DNA of 46,547 nucleotides, taken from UBA1181 sp963626555. Its GTDB lineage: Bacteria > Bacteroidota > Bacteroidia > Bacteroidales > Paludibacteraceae. The notes beneath the pieces were generated by a model, which worked only from the letters and a program-made list of their open reading frames with translations, did not search any database and had not been told where the DNA came from. The stretch lies in the NCBI GenBank assembly GCA_963626555.1, contig CAVFXQ010000021.1:1-46547 (forward strand), written 5' to 3'. A program made the position numbers and the translations under genes. Of this stretch, positions 25,899 to 34,476 are shown one piece after another; the first letter of the stretch is position 1, and every line of letters begins with the position of its first letter.

Positions 25899-26370
25899 AT
25901 GGCATACTATAGGAGAATTATAGATGAAAAACTGCTTGGCTGGAAGGTCTCGCCAAGGAGGATACTTATCAAGATGATTTCTCAAAATACAAAAAACGTG
26001 TGTCTCCTACATTGTTGCGGAGCGTACTCCGAAGTGTCGCTCTTCAGATAGGTAGCAAGTTTGTGTATCGTCAAGTATCTGCGGAGGTGCGGTCTAATTT
26101 AAATACAACGATTGTTTTGTGCGTCCAGAGATGTACTATTAGCAGAATAAAGACCGAGGAACGAATGCGGAGGTTGACTATTTAACGGTCGGAAACGGCA
26201 AAGTGATTCCTATAGAAGTGAAGGCAAACACACGAGGTAGTATGCAGAGTTTGTGGCTTTTCTTACGGAAGAAAGGGTTGGAGTATGCTGTGCGCACTTC
26301 TCTTGAAAATTTTGGTACTTTTGAGTATGTCGACAAAACCGCAGGGGAGCAGTTCGTAATGTTGATGTAG
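25899..26370 (+). pseudogene. Decayed DUF4143-type AAA ATPase (three fragments)
   Basis: Three pieces in different frames resemble the AAA_14/DUF4143 ATPase family. The first is an N-terminal start MAYYRRIIDEKLLGWK from ATG 25899. The second is a middle fragment EDTYQDDFSKYKKRVSPTLLRSVLRSVALQIGSKF (given here only as its ends, EDTYQDDFSKY and LQIGSKF) in another frame from about 25951. The third is a C-terminal nuclease-like fragment, DRGTNAEVDYLTVGNGKV to SLENFG, ending at TAG 26370. Large internal parts including the Walker motifs are missing. A TAG sits just upstream of the last fragment where a Trp (YYWQN) would be expected. The whole is a relic. The remaining DNA in 25808-26434 holds the direct repeat above and nothing else I recognise. 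Confidence 0.8.
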
Positions 26371-26434
26371 TTCCATTGTTCGCACTTTCAAACCTTAGCG
26401 TAGGTGTTTAGCCTGAATTTCTTGATGTTGATTT

Positions 26435-27250
26435 TTATTTCTTCTTTTTGTCAAAAATCCACTCCATAAAGTCGGATGCGGCGAGGGCGATAGTCCATGC
26501 ATCGTGACCTGTGTCTTTGTATTCCACAAGGTCTGCATCGCATCCGTTGCTCTTCAACTGATAGTAGTCGTCGCGCACCACCGAGATAGGTACGATTTTG
26601 TCGTCGGCTCCGTGGAAAAAACGGACAGGAAACTTTTTTACCTTCTTTAGTCTGTCTGGGAATATGGCTCCACCTATGGAAACAGCCGCTGTGAAAAGGT
26701 CTTGATGGCGAGCGACCATATCGAGTGCGCCAAAAGCACCCATCGACATTCCTACAATGTAGACGCGTCTTGAGTCGACGAATGGCTTCTTCGTGTAAAG
26801 CTCAATTAGCTTGGTAAGCATTTGGCATGCGTGTGTCTCCTCAGGATTGTCGGGAGTCTCAATTTCGCCGTCGTCCAAGATATTGTAATTGGCCCATGCA
26901 TCCTCGTATGCACATTGAGGAATCAACACCACGGCAGGGTAGTAGTCGCGTACCGTTTGCTCTTTATAGATTTTCCCCGCATATTTCAGTTGTAGTAGAT
27001 TATCCCATCCTCGTTCGTCCTCTCCATGCAAGAAGATGAAGAGCGGAAACTCAATGCCAGCGTCGTATCCCGCGGGGTAGAGTATGCGATAGCGCAGCGT
27101 GTCGCCGTCCAACCTATATTCTCTACCATAATATTGGTCGGGTTGGTATTTCGTCTGCTCTTTCTGCGAAAATATTGTCAGCGAATAGAAAAATAGGGCG
27201 ACGACTGCCAGTGTGCGAAGTGTATTTTTGTTTCTCATAACAATTTTCAT
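26435..27250 (-). CDS. Secreted alpha/beta-hydrolase (esterase, PHB-depolymerase/CE-like)
   Basis: The 271-residue protein has a signal peptide (TLAVVALFFYSLTIFSQ). It is an alpha/beta hydrolase with oxyanion-region FIFLHGEDERGWDN, nucleophile Ser169 in VGMSMGAFG, acid candidate Asp216/Asp217 in FFHGADDKIVP, and His249 in DTGHDAW. Homologues include prolyl-oligopeptidase-like and feruloyl- or acetyl-xylan-esterase-like enzymes of Bacteroidota that strip ester groups from polysaccharides. A role beside the GH26 and GH8 enzymes is an inference. A second Met (residue 5) is an alternative start. It is transcribed alone, from a near-ideal promoter at 27264-27294, and faces away from the tRNA cluster. 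Confidence 0.85.
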   Translation of the reverse strand: MKIVMRNKNTLRTLAVVALFFYSLTIFSQKEQTKYQPDQYYGREYRLDGDTLRYRILYPAGYDAGIEFPLFIFLHGEDERGWDNLLQLKYAGKIYKEQTVRDYYPAVVLIPQCAYEDAWANYNILDDGEIETPDNPEETHACQMLTKLIELYTKKPFVDSRRVYIVGMSMGAFGALDMVARHQDLFTAAVSIGGAIFPDRLKKVKKFPVRFFHGADDKIVPISVVRDDYYQLKSNGCDADLVEYKDTGHDAWTIALAASDFMEWIFDKKKK

Positions 27251-27263
27251 GATTGAATGTAAG

Positions 27264-27294
27264 CAAATTTAACAAAACGAAATGCTTTTTCAAA
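27264..27294 (-). promoter_or_regulatory. Canonical promoter of the esterase gene
   Basis: On the minus strand TTTG (27294-27291), 19 bases, then TAAATTTG (27271-27264) match the Bacteroidota consensus exactly. The -7 box ends 13 bases before the ATG, so the leader is very short. Confidence 0.75.
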
Positions 27295-27421
27295 ATAAAA
27301 TTTATAAGTTAAAGATATGAGTTAATATGTTGATAACAAAAGAGTTATGATTAAAATTCTAACTTTTAACTGATTCTAAATAAATTTTAAGAAGAAAAAA
27401 TCAAAAAAAAGCCTTGGCATG

Positions 27422-27452
27422 TTTGCATATTCAAAATAAAGTGCTAACTTTG
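27422..27452 (+). promoter_or_regulatory. Promoter of the tRNA-Asp cluster
   Basis: TTTG (27422-27425), 19 bases, TAACTTTG (27445-27452) is a perfect consensus match. The first tRNA starts about 80 bases downstream. The leader contains a small CGCAA/TTGCG inverted repeat near 27455-27478. The rest of the 27251-27532 gap is AT-rich with no gene. Confidence 0.8.
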
Positions 27453-27532
27453 CAACGCAATTCGGGAGAGAGTTGCGCTACAGAATCGGATAGTTTGAAA
27501 TAAGAGGATTAAACAAAAGAGAACTTTATAAA

Positions 27533-27606
27533 GGTGTGTTAGTTCAGCTGGTTAGAATACGTGCCTGTCACGCACGGGGTCAGGGGTTCGAGTCCCCTAC
27601 ACACCG
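27533..27606 (+). tRNA. tRNA-Asp (GTC), copy 1
   Basis: A 74-base cloverleaf: acceptor GGTGTGT/ACACACC with discriminator G, D-arm with AGCTGGTTAGA, anticodon stem CGTGC/GCACG around CTGTCAC (anticodon GTC), and T-arm AGGGG-TTCGAGT-CCCCT. CCA is not encoded. Confidence 0.97.
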
Positions 27607-27645
27607 CTGATAAATAAAGAACTCTTTTAAAATATAGGTAATTAA

Positions 27646-27719
27646 GGTGTGTTAGTTCAGCTGGTTAGAATACGTGCCTGTCACGCACGGGGTCAGGGGT
27701 TCGAGTCCCCTACACACCG
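27646..27719 (+). tRNA. tRNA-Asp (GTC), copy 2
   Basis: Identical to copy 1 over its 74 bases, anticodon GTC; separated from it by a 39-base spacer. Confidence 0.97.
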
Positions 27720-27758
27720 CTGATAAATAAAGAACTCTTTTAAAATATAGGTAATTAA

Positions 27759-27832
27759 GGTGTGTTAGTTCAGCTGGTTAGAATACGTGCCTGTCACGCA
27801 CGGGGTCAGGGGTTCGAGTCCCCTACACACCG
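27759..27832 (+). tRNA. tRNA-Asp (GTC), copy 3
   Basis: Identical to copies 1 and 2, anticodon GTC. The spacer before it is the same 39 bases as the first spacer. Confidence 0.97.
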
Positions 27833-27874
27833 CTGACAAAAAGAGGGTATTCATAATTTTTAGTTTTTAGATGG

Positions 27875-27903
27875 GAGATTTCTGTGAAGAAGTCTCTTTT
27901 TTT
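27875..27903 (+). terminator. Intrinsic terminator of the tRNA cluster
   Basis: GAGATTTCT and AGAAGTCTC form a 9-bp stem (one wobble) with a GTGA loop, followed by seven T residues. Confidence 0.88.
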
Positions 27904-27925
27904 GTGCGTATATGTGAGCAAAATT

Positions 27926-29074
27926 TTATTTTTCATCGCAACACCACGCTTTGATTTTGTTCTCCATCCTATCGCACCATGCCTCGAATGTCGGAGCAAT
28001 ATAGCGTTGCCGCAAAAGGTCGATAATCGTGCAGACAATGTAGATGGCAACAATGTCTAAAATGGCATAGAGAGGAAAGAGTGGTGAAAGAATCTGAACG
28101 TCTGCTACATGTAAGACAGAAATCCAAACGATATTACGGAGAAGTTTGCAATCGTGAATCAAATAGACACCAAATGTGGCTGATGATGCCTTGTTGATGA
28201 AGGCATTGCTGAAGTGAAGCGAATGGAAGAATCGGAAAATGCATATTGACGCTAATGGAACGCAGATGCAAAGTTCAAAGAACTTAGTTCCTTGAATGAA
28301 TACCAATGAAGTGTTTGGTAGAAAACCAAAGATATGTTTTCTGCCAACAATCGCTACCCAAAGTATTATGGCAGAAAGAAGGTAGAAAATGGCATTCTTC
28401 GTCTTGACTTGACTGCTACAATGAAGTCTGATAAAAGCTCCAATAAGATAGAAAAAGAGAAGTCGGATTATTTCTATGTATTGCGTTTCAAAGAACATAA
28501 AAACTTGCACGTAATATAGAATGAAAAAGGTTGACAGCATAAGTAGGAATCCTCGTTTATTGATGTTGCCGATGAACTTATTGATAAGAGGCGAAACCAA
28601 CATAATGAGGACATACGTTGTTGCAAACCACCACGTTCCTCCCGTGACGGGTCGTAGAATTATGGCGGCAAGATTTTCCCCCAATTCGTTTATAGGTCGC
28701 CCCAAGTCTATGATTCCTAAAATCTCAGTATTATTTGTGAGTTTAAGATATGAGAAGACTATGAAAAATATAGTGGTAAGTGTAAAGGCATAGAAGATGA
28801 CTTGATGGGCAACTTTCCGTATTGAGACATTCTCTTTTTGGCAGACAAAATAGCCTGAAATCATCATGAAAAGGGCAACCCCTATTTGTCCTCCTGGATA
28901 TAATGCCCAAACGAATAGTCTATTGAAACTGAAGGCATCTAAGTTTTCTGTTGCTACTATATCATTGTATATAGCATCAAGGCATCCATGGACAGATAAA
29001 TGATGCGCGACAATCATTAGCATTGATATAATACGCAATAATTCAAAATTGCTCTGTCTTGTTTTCGTTTCCAC
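27926..29074 (-). CDS. Acyltransferase 3 family membrane protein (OafA-like)
   Basis: An integral membrane O-acyltransferase with about ten hydrophobic segments. The family start is clear at RQSNFELLRIISMLMIVAHHL, including the catalytic-type His pair. Further family features are ALFMMISGYFVC and GGTWWFATTYVLIMLVSPLINK. No ATG lies near this start: the open frame extends upstream into glmM in antisense, which is not credible as coding. I therefore propose GTG at 29074 (V-E-T-K-T-R-Q-S-N), giving 382 residues, the usual family length. Such proteins acetylate or succinylate surface or exported glycans. It follows glmM by 92 bases on the same strand and may be transcribed with it or separately. 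Confidence 0.8.
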   Translation of the reverse strand: METKTRQSNFELLRIISMLMIVAHHLSVHGCLDAIYNDIVATENLDAFSFNRLFVWALYPGGQIGVALFMMISGYFVCQKENVSIRKVAHQVIFYAFTLTTIFFIVFSYLKLTNNTEILGIIDLGRPINELGENLAAIILRPVTGGTWWFATTYVLIMLVSPLINKFIGNINKRGFLLMLSTFFILYYVQVFMFFETQYIEIIRLLFFYLIGAFIRLHCSSQVKTKNAIFYLLSAIILWVAIVGRKHIFGFLPNTSLVFIQGTKFFELCICVPLASICIFRFFHSLHFSNAFINKASSATFGVYLIHDCKLLRNIVWISVLHVADVQILSPLFPLYAILDIVAIYIVCTIIDLLRQRYIAPTFEAWCDRMENKIKAWCCDEK

Positions 29075-29166
29075 TATCTTGATTTTGCTCTGTAAATCTG
29101 TTTTTTTGTAAAAAATCAAAAGCGGTTTGTAGAGATACTTCTCAGACCGCTTTCGATGGAATTCTG

Positions 29167-30558
29167 TTATTGTTTCTTGCAAATATCCTCGATATCGCTC
29201 ATGATTTTCTTTGCTAGTCCGTCGGCTTCTGCTTCTGTGTGTGCTTCTGAATAGATGCGGATGATGGGTTCCGTGTTCGACTTGCGGAGATGTACCCATG
29301 AATCGGCGAAGTCGATCTTCACTCCGTCGATGTCGTTCACTTGTTCGTTAGCGTATTTCTCCTTCATTTGTTTCAAGATATTGTCTACTTGGATGTCGGG
29401 TGTCAACTGGATTTTGTTCTTCGAAATGAAGTAGTTTGGATAGGTCTTGCGCAATTCAGACACCTTCATTTTCTTTTCTGCCAAAAGCGACAAGAATAAG
29501 GCGATTCCAACGAGGGCGTCGCGGCCATAATGTGCTTCTGGATAGATGACGCCACCATTGCCTTCCCCTCCAATCACGGCGTTGGTCTCTTTCATCTTCG
29601 TTACAACATTGACTTCGCCCACGGCCGCTGCGTGATATCTGCCTCCGTGTGCTTCTGTTACGTCTCTCAAGGCACGGGTTGAACTGAGGTTGGAAACGGT
29701 GTTGCCTGGAGTGTGGTTCAAGATATAGTCGGCTACAGACACCAACGTGTATTCTTCACCAAACATAGAGCCGTCTTCGCAGATAATCGCCAAACGGTCT
29801 ACGTCAGGGTCTACGACGAAGCCTACATCGGCGATGCCTCTCTTCATTTCGTCGGAGATCTGAGTGAGATTGGCGGGCAATGGCTCTGGGTTGTGTGCGA
29901 ACTGTCCGGTTGCCTCGCAGTTGAGTTTTATAACCTTTCCGACACCTAATTCTTCAAGTAACTTTGGTAGAATCAATCCGCCCACAGAGTTCACGCAATC
30001 GATAGCCACTGTGAAATTTGCTTTTTTAATGGCTTCTTTATTCACCAAATCTAATTTGAGTACGTCCTTGATGTGTGTCTCCGTGTAGTCTTCGTGGTTT
30101 ACGTTGCCTAAATCGTCTACCTCGGCAAAGGTAAACTGGTCTTTGTCTGCTAATGTCAACACTTCTTTTCCATCCTTGTCGCTTAGGAATTCTCCGTCGC
30201 TGTTGAGCAGTTTGAGGGCGTTCCATTGCTTTGGATTGTGGCTTGCTGTGATGATGATTCCACCGATGGCTTTCTCTTTCTTCACTGCAATCTCTGTGGT
30301 TGGAGTCGTCGCCATGCCAATGTTCACCACGTCAACGCCTACTCCAACAAGGGTTGCCTCAACTAATGATTCCACCATCGGACCAGAGATTCTTGCATCT
30401 CGACCGACAACGATTTTCTTATTGCTGCTCTCACTGTGTGCTTTTAACCATGTGGCAAAGGCAGCTGTGAACTTTACTATATCTAATGGGGTGAGGTTGT
30501 CGCCGACGTTACCGCCAATCGTCCCTCTGATTCCTGAAATTGACTTGATTAATGACAT
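29167..30558 (-). CDS. glmM: Phosphoglucosamine mutase (phosphohexomutase family)
   Basis: This 463-residue enzyme converts glucosamine-6-phosphate to glucosamine-1-phosphate for UDP-GlcNAc, peptidoglycan and lipid A synthesis. The phosphorylated Ser is Ser106 in IIITASHNP. The metal loop is DPDVDRLA, the sugar-binding loop GGEGNGGV, and the phosphate-binding loop LRKSNTEPIIRIYSE. The N-terminus SISGIRGTIGG matches the GlmM-type start, although related phosphomannomutases share these motifs. It lies 19 bases after uvrA on the same strand, so co-transcription is very likely. Confidence 0.9.
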   Translation of the reverse strand: MSLIKSISGIRGTIGGNVGDNLTPLDIVKFTAAFATWLKAHSESSNKKIVVGRDARISGPMVESLVEATLVGVGVDVVNIGMATTPTTEIAVKKEKAIGGIIITASHNPKQWNALKLLNSDGEFLSDKDGKEVLTLADKDQFTFAEVDDLGNVNHEDYTETHIKDVLKLDLVNKEAIKKANFTVAIDCVNSVGGLILPKLLEELGVGKVIKLNCEATGQFAHNPEPLPANLTQISDEMKRGIADVGFVVDPDVDRLAIICEDGSMFGEEYTLVSVADYILNHTPGNTVSNLSSTRALRDVTEAHGGRYHAAAVGEVNVVTKMKETNAVIGGEGNGGVIYPEAHYGRDALVGIALFLSLLAEKKMKVSELRKTYPNYFISKNKIQLTPDIQVDNILKQMKEKYANEQVNDIDGVKIDFADSWVHLRKSNTEPIIRIYSEAHTEAEADGLAKKIMSDIEDICKKQ

Positions 30559-30577
30559 TTTCTTAAATTTATCTTAT

Positions 30578-33466
30578 TTAAACTAACTCGGTCTTTAAAA
30601 ATTTACCTGTCAGACTGTTAGGATTGTTGGCTATCTCTTCTGGCGTTCCTGTGGCAACGACTTGTCCGCCATTTCGGCCTCCTTCAGGACCAATATCAAT
30701 GATGTAGTCTGCCATTTTAGCCACGTCTAAGTTGTGTTCGATGACGATGACGGTGTTTCCTCTTTCTACCAGACGGTTGAGTACATCTAAGAGTATGCGT
30801 ATATCCTCGAAATGGAGTCCAGTGGTAGGTTCGTCTAAGATATAGACGGTGTTACCTGTCTCGCGCTTCATCAACTCTGTGGCGAGTTTGATGCGTTGGC
30901 TCTCACCGCCCGATAGGGTGGTGGATGGCTGTCCGAGTTTTATATAGCCTAATCCTATTTCTTGTAGGGTTTTGACTTTGTGATAGATGTTTGGAATGTT
31001 CTCGAAAAACTCAACCGCCATGTTGATGGTTAAGTCTAACACATCGGCAATGGATTTCCCTTTGAAACGGACTTCCAATGTCTCTCGGTTGTATCGCTTC
31101 CCTTGGCAGGTTTCGCAAGGCACTAACACGTCGGGCAGAAAGTTCATCTCAATGGTTCTATATCCGTTTCCAGTACACGTCTCGCATCGTCCTCCTTTTA
31201 CGTTGAACGAGAAACGTCCTGGTTTGTAACCTCTCATCTTGGACTCTGGCAATGAGACGAACAACTCGCGAATGTCGCCAAACAAGCCTGTGTAGGTGGC
31301 AGGGTTGGAGCGTGGCGTTCTTCCGATAGGTGATTGGTCTACGTTGATCACCTTGTCTACGAACTCTATCCCTTCAACACTATCGTAGGGTAATGGGTCT
31401 TGTAGTGAATTGTAGAAATGTTGACTTAAGATAGGTTGCAGCGTGGCGTTGATCAAAGTTGATTTTCCACTTCCAGACACACCTGTTACACAGATGAATT
31501 TGTTAAGCGGAAATGAAACGTTAACATTTTTTAAATTATTACCTCTCACACCTCGAAGGGTGATGAATTTGCCACTGCCTTCTCTGCGTTTTTCGGGAAT
31601 TTCAATTCTCTTGATTCCGTTGAGGTAGTCGGCTGTTATGGTGTGTGTCTTGACCATTTCTTGTGGCGTTCCAGAGAATACTACTTCTCCTCCTTTCCGT
31701 CCTGCAAACGGACCAATATCGACCACATAATCAGCTTCTAACATCATATCCTTGTCGTGCTCAACTACGATGACGGAGTTGCCTATGTCTCGCAGTTTCT
31801 TCAATGACTCAATCAATCGGACATTGTCTCGCTGGTGCAATCCGATGCTTGGCTCATCTAAAATATAGAGTACGTTGACCAATTGCGATCCAATCTGCGT
31901 AGCCAAACGTATACGCTGGTTCTCTCCTCCTGAAAGGGTGGCAGACGCACGGTTGAGCGATAGATATTCCAATCCTACATCAATCATAAATTGCAGACGA
32001 TTTTTGATTTCCTTCAAAATCAATTCTGCAATGGTATATTGCTGTTTTGTCATCTGCTCGGGAACTTTCTCAATCCAATCGATCAGTTCCGCTATGTCCA
32101 TGTTGGCAAGGTCTGCTATGTTTTTGTTCGCAATGCGAAAATGTAGTGCCTCTTGGTTTAGTCTGGCTCCATGGCAGACAGGACAAACAACTTGCCTGCT
32201 AAATTGTCCCGCCCATTTCTGTGCGGTCGCCGAAGCATCGGTCTCTTGCTGCATCTCAATATAATGAATGACTCCTTCAAAAAGACAAGTCATCTTGCTT
32301 GCTCCCAATGACTCGTTGGTAACGCAGACACGCTCGTCTGTTCCGTTAAGAATGACGTCAAGAGCCTCTTCGGGAATCTCGGAAATGGGGTCTTTGAGTG
32401 AAAAATCGTACCGATCTGCGATAGCTTCCAATTGCCAGAAAAATAGATTTTTCTTGTATTTTCCTAAAGGAATGATGCCTCCGTTGTAGATGCTGATGGA
32501 TTTGTTGGGAATGATTTTGTCCATGTCAAACACATTGACCATTCCAATTCCTTTGCATTTGTGGCAGCTTCCATGGGGCGAATTGAAGGAAAAATTATGT
32601 GGGGCAGGCTCTGCGTATGAGATGCCTGATGTCGGACACATTAAATGACGACTGAAATGGCGCAGCAACTGTTTCCCTTCTTTTTCGTTTTTTCGTAGGA
32701 CGACGAGCGTTCCTTTGCCTTGTTTCAAGGCGGTTTGGATAGACTCTTTTACACGCTGCTCGTTAGTTTCGGAGACGACCAATTTGTCGATGACTATCTC
32801 AATGGTATGGCTTTTGTAGCGGTCTAACTTCATGCCGTGTACGATCTGGCGAAGTTCTCCATCCACGCGGACGTTGAGATAGCCACGTTTGCGGATTTGT
32901 TCGAATAGTTCCTTATAGTGTCCTTTTCGGGCTGTGATGACAGGGGCAAGAAGGTAGATGGGTTCTCCGATGTATTCTCTTTTGATCAAATCGATGATCT
33001 GGTCTTCGGAATATTTCACCATTCTTTCACCTGTAACATACGAGAAGGCTTCTCCTGCACGGGCGAAAAGCAGACGGAGATAGTCGTAGACCTCGGTAGT
33101 TGTCCCAACGGTGGAACGTGGATTCTTATTGGTCGTTTTCTGTTCAATGGAGATGACGGGTGACAAGCCTGTGATCTTGTCCACGTCTGGACGCTCCATA
33201 TTGCCTAAAAAATTGCGGGCGTAGGCAGAGAAAGTGTCAATGTAGCGACGTTGACCTTCGGCATAGATGGTGTCGAAAGCGAGTGAGGATTTTCCACTTC
33301 CGCTCATACCCGTGATGACCACGAGACTGTCTCGCGGTATTGAAACATCGATATTCTTAAGGTTGTGTACCCTCGCACCAAAAACTTCGATCTGATTGGT
33401 TGGTGAGTCCTCTTTTTCGTTCTCTCTTTCCAATGCGTCTTTCCCTGTTTTCACCTCTTGATCCAT
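30578..33466 (-). CDS. uvrA: Excinuclease ABC subunit A
   Basis: The 962-residue damage-recognition ATPase of nucleotide excision repair. It has two ABC modules: Walker A ITGMSGSGKSSLAFDT with signature LSGGENQRIRLATQIG, and VTGVSGSGKSTL with LSGGESQRIKLATELM. Walker B sites YILDEPSIGLHQRD and YILDEPTTGLHFED are complete. The C-terminal zinc finger is intact (CETCTGNGY...CETCQGK). The first zinc site reads CPTS...CHKCKG, with Ser in place of the second Cys, so it may not bind zinc. The start DQEVKTGKDALERENEKEDS adds a charged extension before IEVFGARVHNLKNI. A -7 box lies 20 bases upstream, so it may have its own promoter inside the hemW-glmM run. Confidence 0.96.
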   Translation of the reverse strand: MDQEVKTGKDALERENEKEDSPTNQIEVFGARVHNLKNIDVSIPRDSLVVITGMSGSGKSSLAFDTIYAEGQRRYIDTFSAYARNFLGNMERPDVDKITGLSPVISIEQKTTNKNPRSTVGTTTEVYDYLRLLFARAGEAFSYVTGERMVKYSEDQIIDLIKREYIGEPIYLLAPVITARKGHYKELFEQIRKRGYLNVRVDGELRQIVHGMKLDRYKSHTIEIVIDKLVVSETNEQRVKESIQTALKQGKGTLVVLRKNEKEGKQLLRHFSRHLMCPTSGISYAEPAPHNFSFNSPHGSCHKCKGIGMVNVFDMDKIIPNKSISIYNGGIIPLGKYKKNLFFWQLEAIADRYDFSLKDPISEIPEEALDVILNGTDERVCVTNESLGASKMTCLFEGVIHYIEMQQETDASATAQKWAGQFSRQVVCPVCHGARLNQEALHFRIANKNIADLANMDIAELIDWIEKVPEQMTKQQYTIAELILKEIKNRLQFMIDVGLEYLSLNRASATLSGGENQRIRLATQIGSQLVNVLYILDEPSIGLHQRDNVRLIESLKKLRDIGNSVIVVEHDKDMMLEADYVVDIGPFAGRKGGEVVFSGTPQEMVKTHTITADYLNGIKRIEIPEKRREGSGKFITLRGVRGNNLKNVNVSFPLNKFICVTGVSGSGKSTLINATLQPILSQHFYNSLQDPLPYDSVEGIEFVDKVINVDQSPIGRTPRSNPATYTGLFGDIRELFVSLPESKMRGYKPGRFSFNVKGGRCETCTGNGYRTIEMNFLPDVLVPCETCQGKRYNRETLEVRFKGKSIADVLDLTINMAVEFFENIPNIYHKVKTLQEIGLGYIKLGQPSTTLSGGESQRIKLATELMKRETGNTVYILDEPTTGLHFEDIRILLDVLNRLVERGNTVIVIEHNLDVAKMADYIIDIGPEGGRNGGQVVATGTPEEIANNPNSLTGKFLKTELV

Positions 33467-33486
33467 GCTAATCTGAGTTTATATAG

Positions 33487-33494
33487 CAAATTTA
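33487..33494 (-). promoter_or_regulatory. -7 box upstream of uvrA
   Basis: On the minus strand TAAATTTG matches TAnnTTTG about 20 bases before the uvrA ATG. No TTTG is present at the expected -33 position, so this is a partial match. Confidence 0.4.
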
Positions 33495-33533
33495 ACTAAA
33501 TCAGCGCAATAATGTGCGTTTTTTATGGCAAAA

Positions 33534-34439
33534 TCAGATGACGGGTGGTGTTACACTCCATACGGATCGTGTACTCATACTTTCGCCTGGCTGTAGTGTC
33601 TTGTAGGGAGCGTGATATTCTAACTCTAACAAGCATTTTTTAGGGTCTGCGCAGACGAAGTTATAGAGTTCTATTTCGGTTTGTTCAGGGTGTAGTTCCG
33701 ATTGTGAATGGTGTTCAAAAGTGAGTTTCAGCCACTCGTCGCCACATTGGGCGAAGATGACGGGTTCTTCCGTCTTCAGATAGGCCTTTCCCGTACATTC
33801 TTCATATTTTCCGTCGTATTTCTCGGGTGTGAACGAGAAGAATCCGTTCTCTATCTTGTAGGTTGGTCTGCCTTGCCAAGGGTGTGATGGCTCGCCTAAA
33901 TAGAAATCTTCAGCCGACTTTATCGGAACGAGGTTTCTGTTCATTCCATTGACGCGTGTGATGAGCCACAAATCCCAAGAGACAGGTGTCTGGCGTATGT
34001 TGGTGGCTTTCACTTCGAAAAAGAGATTGCCATTCTCTTCGATACGCATAGTTTTGGTGAACGAAACGCCACTGATAGGTGAGTCTCCTCCTTTGATAAT
34101 CAATTCGTTATGTGTTTGATACAGCACTTCGTAGTTCCCGAAACTGATGTAGGGATCGGGCGGCCAGAAGAGGTCGGAGTCAATTTTTTCTTTGTTGAGT
34201 GTCTGCTGTTTCCACCATTGACTCTGCGGACCCAACCACACTTCATGACCATTATAGCCACGGAAATCTAACATGTCGGGAGCAGGCTTGAGGCGTTCGG
34301 AATTGCTCTCGTTCCACATTGACGGGTCGCTCTCCAAAAGGTTGGGCTGACCGATTCTATTGTAAGATACGATTCGTCCTCCAACTTCTGACAAGACTTG
34401 TGCCTCAAATCCACCGTTTTCTATTTTGATTAATGACAT
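33534..34439 (-). CDS. DUF4380 domain protein (galactose-mutarotase-like fold)
   Basis: The 301-residue protein has no signal peptide. It resembles DUF4380/aldose-1-epimerase-like beta-sandwich proteins: IENGGFEAQVLSEVGGRIVSYNR near the start, GYNGHEVWLGPQSQWW, then ATNIRQTPVSWDLWLITRV and PEQTEIELYNF. Members of this fold bind sugars, but a specific reaction is not established. Its N-terminal MSLIKIEN and position 37 bases after the ABC-F gene support the start and the operon placement. Function remains unknown; a cytoplasmic sugar-binding or epimerase-related role is only a guess. Confidence 0.75.
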   Translation of the reverse strand: MSLIKIENGGFEAQVLSEVGGRIVSYNRIGQPNLLESDPSMWNESNSERLKPAPDMLDFRGYNGHEVWLGPQSQWWKQQTLNKEKIDSDLFWPPDPYISFGNYEVLYQTHNELIIKGGDSPISGVSFTKTMRIEENGNLFFEVKATNIRQTPVSWDLWLITRVNGMNRNLVPIKSAEDFYLGEPSHPWQGRPTYKIENGFFSFTPEKYDGKYEECTGKAYLKTEEPVIFAQCGDEWLKLTFEHHSQSELHPEQTEIELYNFVCADPKKCLLELEYHAPYKTLQPGESMSTRSVWSVTPPVI

Positions 34440-34476
34440 GTTTTCTATTGATGTTTATGAGTTTTTTCAGAACCTT

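Larger units (their letters stand above)
27533..27832 (+). repeat. 113-bp tandem repeat carrying tRNA-Asp
   Basis: The unit is a 74-base tRNA plus a 39-base spacer. It occurs two full times plus a third tRNA, with no visible differences, which suggests recent tandem amplification or ongoing homogenisation. Confidence 0.93.

Noticed and set aside
18869..27532. Integrative element inserted at the tRNA-Asp genes
   Set aside because: No integrase or recombinase gene and no partial copy of the tRNA 3' end was found at the other side, so there is no evidence for site-specific integration.
27533..27832. Regular repeats suggesting a CRISPR array
   Set aside because: The repeated unit is a full tRNA and the spacers are identical rather than unique; no cas gene is near.
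28920..29299. N-terminal extension of the acyltransferase up to 29299
   Set aside because: The extra part lies antisense to the conserved C-terminus of glmM, is rich in His/Arg like a shadow frame, and precedes the normal family start; a GTG at 29074 fits family length.
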